A stretch of DNA of 64,000 nt from NCBI GenBank assembly GCA_947000775.1, contig CAMQGK010000242.1, forward strand, positions 4,461,001 to 4,525,000, read 5' to 3'. This document shows positions 60,201-64,000 of this stretch, piece after piece. Position 1 is the stretch's first letter, and every line of letters begins with the position of its first letter. Source of the DNA: Pterois miles (lineage: Eukaryota > Chordata > Actinopteri > Perciformes > Scorpaenidae). The translations under genes and the position numbers were made by a program. Under the pieces are notes generated by a model that had not been told where the DNA came from, made no database searches, and saw nothing but the letters and a program-made list of their open reading frames with translations.

Positions 60201-60703
60201 TGTAAAATGTAGTTTTTGATGAGTGGAGTGTATTTTGAAGTACATGAAATTTATTATTTTGTTTTTGTTTTTTTATCGAGCTGGATATTGAGAATCGTGC
60301 TATTTTAGTATCGACTACTAAATTCCTGGTATCGTGACATCCCTATTTGAATTTTCCACTGGTCCAGAAACTTCACTAAATGTCAGTGGTGTCAATATTT
60401 CATCCACCTGAACCCTTCTCACATCCTGGACCGGGATAAACCAGTTTCCTCTGTTTCCCTGGTGATGACCACACATCTAACATGCCTGACCATGAGGAAA
60501 GAAAATGTTGAATTGTGAAGCGTTAGCAGCAGTGTACTCACCATGCTTCTTGTTTTGTTTCTCCTCACCTCTTCTTCTCCTCTCCCTTCCAGGCGTGTGG
60601 CGATCCCAAGGCTAAGCCCTCCTATCTCGTTGATAAGAACTTGGAGTCTGCGGTTAAATTTATCGTCAGGAAGTTCCCTGCTGTGGAAACACGCAATAAT
60701 AAT
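44036..60703 (+). CDS. nckap1: Nck-associated protein 1 (NCKAP1/Nap1), 5' part of gene
   Basis: Coding exons 1 (44036-44143) and 2 (60593-60703) encode residues 1-73 of the common form; later exons lie beyond the right edge. NCKAP1 is a large (about 1,130-residue) scaffold of the WAVE regulatory complex. It pairs with CYFIP and links Rac signalling to Arp2/3-driven actin assembly at the leading edge. The translation is nearly identical to what I recall of the human N-terminus, differing at a few positions such as SRG for SRS and RVYN for RLYN. Both introns are phase 0. An in-frame 18-nt candidate exon sits between them at 51817-51834. No exon matching the next expected segment (QQLAQLQKEKSE) was seen by 64000. 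Confidence 0.96.
44935..45448. repeat. ~320-bp tandem duplication spaced by (AT)n
   Basis: AGCACAACACCAAAGTTCAG...CTTTATCTAGCAGGTCAC (about 44945-45111) recurs as AGCACAACACCAGAGTCCAG...CTTTATCTAGCAGGTCAC (about 45265-45430), offset near 320. An (AT)n microsatellite (45175-45230) lies between. Lies in nckap1 intron 1. Confidence 0.85.
45175..45230. repeat. (AT)n microsatellite
   Basis: About 28 uninterrupted AT units between the two duplicated blocks. Confidence 0.95.
45449..47769 (+). other. nckap1 intron 1, unassigned portion
   Basis: No exon or repeat relationship recognised. Around 47190-47260 there are GGAGTAATTAATGAAAACAC-type cores that might mark a conserved element. Confidence 0.4.
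47770..48945 (+). repeat. GCAACTAAT-type repeat, interrupted by a hAT element
   Basis: Includes GATTAATCGATTAGTTGTTT, CCACAACTCAAAGATATTCA and AGAAACCAGAAAATATTCAC. It stops at 48034 and resumes at 48897 (TTGGTGATTAATTAAATATT), ending with GATTAGTCGTTGCAGC. It matches the 8583-9405 copy in reverse orientation. Confidence 0.8.
48035..48888. mobile_element. hAT-type non-autonomous transposon with 8-bp target duplication
   Basis: Flanked by exact CAAAATAG copies (48027-48034 and 48889-48896). It starts TAGAGGTGGGGAAAAAACTG; its right end, reverse-complemented, starts TAGGGCTGCGACGATACA. The 8-bp duplication and TAGRG ends point to hAT. The inverted-repeat match is weak beyond the tip. No intact transposase. 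Confidence 0.8.
48946..49944 (+). other. nckap1 intron 1, unassigned with possible conserved block
   Basis: (TA)n and oligo-T lie at 49354-49384. 49740-49855 (ACATCAATAATTACCTCCTA, GAATGAATAATTACAGGTTG) looks non-repetitive and could be a conserved non-coding element; not testable here. Confidence 0.35.
49945..50252. mobile_element. Short inverted-repeat element (MITE)
   Basis: Begins TAGGGCTGGGTGATAATTCA. Its end (CATATCACCCAGCCTTA) reverse-complements to TAAGGCTGGGTGATATG. About 308 bp, AT-rich, no coding. No clean target duplication visible. Confidence 0.75.
50253..51672 (+). other. nckap1 intron 1, unassigned portion
   Basis: No exon recognised upstream of the microexon. Blocks such as CGTGTGGCGTCTGTGTGATT look like repeat ends but have no partner here. 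Confidence 0.4.
51673..51692. repeat. (TG)n microsatellite
   Basis: Short TG run 125 bp upstream of the nckap1 microexon. Confidence 0.85.
51767..51814 (+). promoter_or_regulatory. Pyrimidine tract upstream of the microexon
   Basis: TTTCTTCTCTTCTTCTCTCC and CTTCCCCCCTCTCC precede the acceptor and contain PTB-type UCUU/CUCUCU cores. A second CT-rich stretch follows the microexon at 51870-51920. A role in repression outside neurons is inferred from known microexon biology. Confidence 0.5.
51817..51834 (+). CDS. nckap1: nckap1 candidate alternative microexon (18 nt)
   Basis: CAAGGACAAGTTTGGAAG encodes QGQVWK. It is preceded by a strong acceptor (TTCCCCCCTCTCCTATGCAG) and followed by GTTTGC. 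It lies between exons 1 and 2, both phase 0, so inclusion adds six residues after KK without shifting the frame. I recall a mammalian NCKAP1 isoform with a six-residue insert of this type at this junction. The weak donor, TGCAG acceptor and flanking CT-rich tracts fit a regulated, possibly neural, microexon. Confidence 0.85.
52108..52492 (-). repeat. GGGCTGTCA-ended repeat, copy G
   Basis: GGGTACCCACCAGTCTCCC, AAGTCAGCACTCTGACACAC and CCTGTGAGGGTTTCTGGACA run to the end CAGCAGCCCTAA. Reverse orientation, nckap1 intron 1. Confidence 0.85.
52560..52690 (-). repeat. ACTCAAGTA-type repeat fragment
   Basis: TTTTACTTGAGTACAGC and GTTGCATTTCACCACTG correspond, reversed, to the segments at 35120-35260 and 35545-35710. 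Confidence 0.6.
52691..53780 (+). other. nckap1 intron 1, possible conserved block
   Basis: 52970-53215 appears non-repetitive, with TCATCCAGTAATTAGGAGCC, GTAATTAGTTTTCAG and CAGCTGCTAATTGCTGCC, reminiscent of vertebrate conserved elements. Visual impression only. Confidence 0.3.
53781..54751. mobile_element. Inverted-repeat DNA element (~970 bp)
   Basis: The left arm ATAGAAATAG...GAGTAGAACGGACATT (53781-53811) matches the right arm in reverse complement, ATAGAAATAGGAGTAGAACG (54751-54726). The left arm carries a 5-bp extra AATAC. The interior has no transposase. Confidence 0.75.
54752..56279 (+). other. nckap1 intron 1, unassigned portion
   Basis: Contains an A-run near 55191-55212. No exon recognised. 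Confidence 0.45.
56280..57150. repeat. Degenerate long-unit tandem array (about six units)
   Basis: Each unit has a T-run, then a variant of GGATAATTTTTCTAGTGAAT, TATTTTACACCTGCACCATT, GCAAAGTGGCAGCAGATGCT and GTGGGGTAGGCT. Unit starts are near 56290, 56441, 56521, 56741, 56890 and 57056, so spacing varies from about 80 to 220 bp. Lies in nckap1 intron 1. Confidence 0.85.
57151..58514 (+). other. nckap1 intron 1, unassigned portion
   Basis: Includes CT-rich sequence at 57920-57990. The 114-codon frame at 57973-58317 has no recognised domain. Confidence 0.45.
58515..60345. mobile_element. hAT-like transposon remnant (outer element)
   Basis: Starts TAGGGATGTCGTGAGAACGG; its right end reverse-complements to TAGGGATGTCACGATACCAG. 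The flanks TTTGAACA (58507-58514) and TTTGAATT (60346-60353) agree at six of eight positions, consistent with an aged 8-bp duplication. It contains a younger nested element. No intact transposase. Confidence 0.75.
58872..59370. mobile_element. hAT-type non-autonomous element nested in the 58515 element
   Basis: Exact CATTTAAC duplication at 58864-58871 and 59371-59378. Ends are TGGGGATGCACTGATACTGG and, reverse-complemented, CAGGGATGCACCGATCTGAT, the CAGGGATGCACCGAT type typical of hAT. 499 bp. Confidence 0.88.
60593..60703 (+). CDS. nckap1: nckap1 coding exon 2 (constitutive)
   Basis: 37 codons starting ACGDPKAKPSYLVDKNLES and ending VETRNNN. It is bounded by CCCTTCCAG and a consensus donor AAT|GTAAGT. 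It matches the mammalian protein except for Val in place of Ile after SYL. Confidence 0.97.
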
Positions 60704-61029
60704 GTAAGTGCGCCTGCATGTCTGCGATGTGTTTGTATGTTATAAAGAGGAAGAGAATGAAAGTGTCTGTTCACCGGTGTGATTTATTCATATAAAGATT
60801 TATTTCTCTGCACCTAGTACTTGGAAAGTTGTTGCATAAACAGCTCCTAATGATTGTTTTAATCACCACAATATCCATTATTATTCACTTAAGTTATTAT
60901 TCATGTGCTCAGTTAAATGCCACAAATAATCACAAACCCCCAACACAAGTCTGATTGTACAGACGTCTATGTGAAAATGAGCCGACTTCTCACTTGATTT
61001 ATAACCTCAGTAAACATTGTAAACATGAG
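60704..61029 (+). other. nckap1 intron 2, first part
   Basis: Unassigned intronic sequence directly after the exon 2 donor. Confidence 0.6.
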
Positions 61030-61306
61030 ACTGATGGGCACCCATAGAACCCATTTTCATTTACATCTCTCGAGGTCAGAGGTCAACGGACCCCTTTTAA
61101 CCTTCTTCAAGCTAGCATGACCTGGTTGGTACCAATGGATTCCTCAGGTTTCCTAGTTTCTTATGATACCAGTATCTTCACTCCAGCATTAAAACTGAGC
61201 CACCACAAACTCAGAAATATTGATAACATTAATGCTTTAAAGAAATTAGTGACCTTGAAATAATTATACGTTAACGTGTTATTATCACGTTAACCTTGAC
61301 AGCCCT
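61030..61306 (+). repeat. GGGCTGTCA-ended repeat, copy H (3' half)
   Basis: From GGGCACCCATAGAACCCATT through TACCAATGGATTCCTCAGGT to the end CGTTAACCTTGACAGCCCTA, a complete 3' terminal repeat. Confidence 0.85.
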
Positions 61307-61635
61307 AATACATGCATATGTATGAAGCACATTCCCATTCCCATGTTGATAAGTGTTAGACAAATATTACATCCTTGGTTTCCAGATTAATTGTTTTTAG
61401 TGTTGAAATAATCCTGTATGGGCTCAATAGTATTGCAGTTCACCTTCATTTTACACATAAAAATCTATTTTACAAGACAGAAAGTAGTTTTACATAGTGT
61501 GTGTGGTGTGTGTGTGTCTCAAGTGAACCAAACTGAGTCATTGCTCATCAGATGTTTTTTTTTTTTTTTCCAGCTTTACTTGTTAACTTAGCTCGTAGCT
61601 TCTGGCCTCTGTGTTTATGTGAAACTTTCATTTTG

Positions 61636-61649
61636 TGTGTGTGTGTGTG

Positions 61650-61681
<32 letters not shown>

Positions 61682-61694
61682 GCGTGTGCGTGCG
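61636..61694. repeat. (TG)n microsatellite
   Basis: TG repeat with one GG interruption and terminal GTGC variants. Confidence 0.95.
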
Positions 61695-61986
61695 TAGCTG
61701 GCTAACTGCTTTATTCAGTATAACTGTGCAAAAATTGTCTCTTACGTTGTTTTCTGCTTTGTTTCTGTGTTTGTTTGTGTTCTGCATGCTAAACTTGGCT
61801 TATTCCGGACTTGTGCTTTTTGGTAAGTTTTTGTATCTAAGTTTATGTAACTTTTGTATTTTAGTTCAAGTTTTGTAATACTGTAATTTATTTTTGTAAT
61901 GTTGTTTTAAAGCTATTTTGGAGTGTGTTTTTGCGTTGCTCCACCTTCCCTCCTTTCTGCTGGTGCCGTTTTTACTTTCTATCCTT

Positions 61987-62522
61987 CATCCACTGAGTGA
62001 CTGTGTGGCTGGTTAACTACCTGGTTAACATCCACTGAGTGACTGTGGCTGGTTAACTAGCTGGTTAACATCCACTGAGTGACTGTGTGGCTGGTTAACT
62101 ACCTGGTTAACATCCACCGTGTGATTGTGTGGCTGGTTAACTACCTGGTTAACATCCACTGAGTGACTGTGTGGCTGGTTAACTACCTGGTTAACATCCA
62201 CTGAGTGACTGTGTGGCTGGTTAACTACCTGGTTAACATCCACTGAGTGACTGTGTGGCTGGTTAACTAGCTGGTTAACATCCACAGTGTGACTGTGTGG
62301 CTGGTTAACTACCTGGTTAACATCCACCGTGTGATTGTGTGGCTGGTTAACTGCCTGGTTAACACCTACTGGGTGACTGTGTGGCTGGTTAACTACCTGG
62401 TTAACACCTACTGGGTGACTGTGGCTGGTTAACTACCTGGTTAACATTCACTGGGTGACTGTGGCTGGTTAACTACCTGGTTAACATCCACTGGGTGACT
62501 GTGTGGCTGGTTAACTGCCTGG
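61987..62522. repeat. 42-bp minisatellite, about 12.8 copies
   Basis: The unit is CATCCACTGAGTGACTGTGT followed by GGCTGGTTAACTACCTGGTTAA. Some copies lack two bases (GACTGTGGCTGG). Variants carry ACCGTGTGATT or CTACTGGG, so units form subtypes. Lies in nckap1 intron 2. The 14-codon periodic frame on the minus strand is an effect of 42 being divisible by 3. Confidence 0.95.
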
Positions 62523-63094
62523 TATGTTGGCTGGTTGACTGCTAGTTAGTTAGAGAGCTTGATGACTGACTGGCTGGTAAAGTGACTGTCTGACTGACTG
62601 CACTAAGGAGTGTTATGGAACAGATTTACTAATTTGTTACGTCAGTCAGTTTGTTGTATTTGAACCGACCAAGTTATGGAGTAAGGGCAGAAAATCCTAA
62701 AGATTTAAGAAAAATATCTTTCCAAATTGTCTTTTTCTTGACTTTTCACTCCTTGATGCAGCAGCAGTGTCACACTCTTGACACTCACACATCATTTCTT
62801 ACACTTTTCTATCTCATGCAGTTGCACTAGTTAAAGTCACAGTTGTGACCCGAAACACACATAAATGGATTTACATGCAGAATGCTCTCTGTCATGTAAA
62901 TAGAAACTGCTTCTTAAGGTCTTTACACATTGGGGTGTGACAAACAAACAACAATAAAATGCAAACTATGTGCTAAACTATATATATGTCCTGGGTTTTT
63001 ATTGTGAAAGGTAAGAACGGAAGGAGTACTGAAAGTTCGCCATCCTGGTTCCGACTACAGAGCCTGCCTGTAGTTGTTTCAAATAGAACAGTCT

Positions 63095-63645
63095 TTGTTT
63101 TGTGATCAAATTTATTGGTTTTAAATATACAAATTTAAATTATAAACAAAGAAAATTACATAATTCAGAACATAATGTTAATTAGAAATACATATTTTAT
63201 CTAGACATCAAAGATATGTTAATTACTAAAACAAAAACATTATTACTAATAATGATAATACCCCCCTGCACACTTTAAAAGTGTACATGTTTTCATTTTA
63301 TCAGATTTATTGGTTTTATTATTACTATTACTATTATTAATTACCCTAAAAAAAAACAACACAACAACAATAAATTACAATGTGCATGTTATTTTTGTTT
63401 GTTTTGTTTTGTTTTTTTGTGATAGAATTTTATTGGTTTTAAATAAAAATGAATAATGAATATATGAATTAAAAATGAATAATAAATAAATGCATGAATA
63501 ATTATAAACAAAGGAAATTATCAGTAATAATTATAATATGCCAGACAAAAGAAAAAATTACATCTTTTTATGAGCAAATTTTATTGGCTTTAAAGATATG
63601 CATTTGAAATTATAAACAAAGAAAATTACATAAATGTAAAAAAAA
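63095..63645. repeat. Degenerate AT-rich tandem array
   Basis: TTTATTGGTTTTAAA followed by AAATTATAAACAAAGAAAAT recurs near 63108, 63427 and 63577, with a partial copy near 63306. Spacing is 120-200 bp. Lies in nckap1 intron 2. Confidence 0.75.
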
Positions 63646-64000
63646 ACTGTCAGTCGAAAAAAAACATGTAAACGTATAATAAAAAATAGCTAAAATAAAA
63701 TAATATTTTTAATAACAAATAATGCTTATTATTGTTTTTTATTACAAAATATTAATCCAAAAAAGTATCTATATTTATTCAAATATGGATGAAATTAAAA
63801 TAGTAAAATATTATTAACAATGATAATTACCATGACAAAAACAGCAGGTTGAAAAAATATATTACCGTATGAATTAATCAAACGATGAAAACGCCTCCAG
63901 TGTATAAAGGTCTTAACTAGCTGAAGATTTGCTTTTTACTCTTCTGTCTATTTTCCAGCGAGCTAAAAGATCGAGGTTATGATCTTTTAACAAGCTGAGC
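63646..64000 (+). other. nckap1 intron 2, AT-rich end of window
   Basis: No match to the next expected coding segment. TCTATTTTCCAG at 63948-63959 is acceptor-like, but the following codons do not read as NCKAP1. Confidence 0.5.

Noticed and set aside
62025..62327. 100-codon minus-strand frame with a repeating VNQPHSHSVD-like motif
   Set aside because: It is the translation of the 42-bp minisatellite; 42 is a multiple of three so the frame stays open. Two-base-deleted units elsewhere in the array break it, and there is no splice or start support.
63948..64000. Possible nckap1 exon 3 after a TTTTCCAG acceptor
   Set aside because: The following codons do not resemble the expected QQLAQLQKEKSE segment in any frame.

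Overview
This is a vertebrate genome window, almost certainly from a percomorph-type teleost. Coding sequence is sparse and split into short exons with GT/AG borders. Introns are kilobases long, and most of the DNA is microsatellites, nested DNA transposons, LINE remnants and a tRNA-derived SINE. No bacterial-type genes, CRISPR arrays or RNA genes are visible. The few real exons were identified by reading translations against remembered vertebrate proteins; no database search was run.

Three protein-coding loci are supported. (1) On the minus strand, 14212-14322 is the first coding exon of a ZNF804-type zinc-finger gene, probably znf804a; the rest lies beyond the left edge. (2) On the minus strand, dusp19 is complete in four coding exons (42376-42601, 34507-34553, 32572-32724, 27929-28111), giving a 202-residue dual-specificity phosphatase with its HCNAGVSR active site. 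(3) On the plus strand, nckap1 begins at 44036; coding exons 1 (44036-44143) and 2 (60593-60703) are present, and an in-frame 18-nt microexon (51817-51834) lies between them. Later exons are beyond the right edge. dusp19 and nckap1 are head to head, with 1.4 kb between start codons. The arrangement znf804a / dusp19 / nckap1 matches human 2q32 in order and relative orientation, except that NUP35, expected between DUSP19 and ZNF804A, was not found.

Repeats by region. 0.3-5.7 kb holds a decayed L2/CR1-type LINE interrupted by a 1.16-kb inverted-repeat transposon, followed by a hAT element with a perfect 8-bp target duplication. 7.4-13.4 kb holds several copies of a GGGCTGTCA-ended repeat, two of which carry the same SINE insertion. 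15.86-16.54 kb is an RTE-type LINE fragment. 17.9-18.8 kb is an extreme poly-G tract that looks artefactual. 24.2-25.3 kb is a dead Tc1/mariner copy. The dusp19 introns hold SINEs, a tandem duplication and an inverted repeat pair. The large first intron of nckap1 holds several nested hAT-like insertions, a tandem duplication and a degenerate tandem array; intron 2 has a 42-bp minisatellite and another degenerate array.

The genes do not form one pathway. NCKAP1 is a WAVE-complex actin regulator, DUSP19 a phosphatase linked to JNK signalling, and ZNF804A a neural zinc-finger protein. The items most worth following up are the nckap1 microexon, the microsatellite that acts as the polypyrimidine tract of dusp19 exon 3, the shortened DUSP19 tail, and the series of dateable nested transposon insertions. 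I saw no wholly new biological system.
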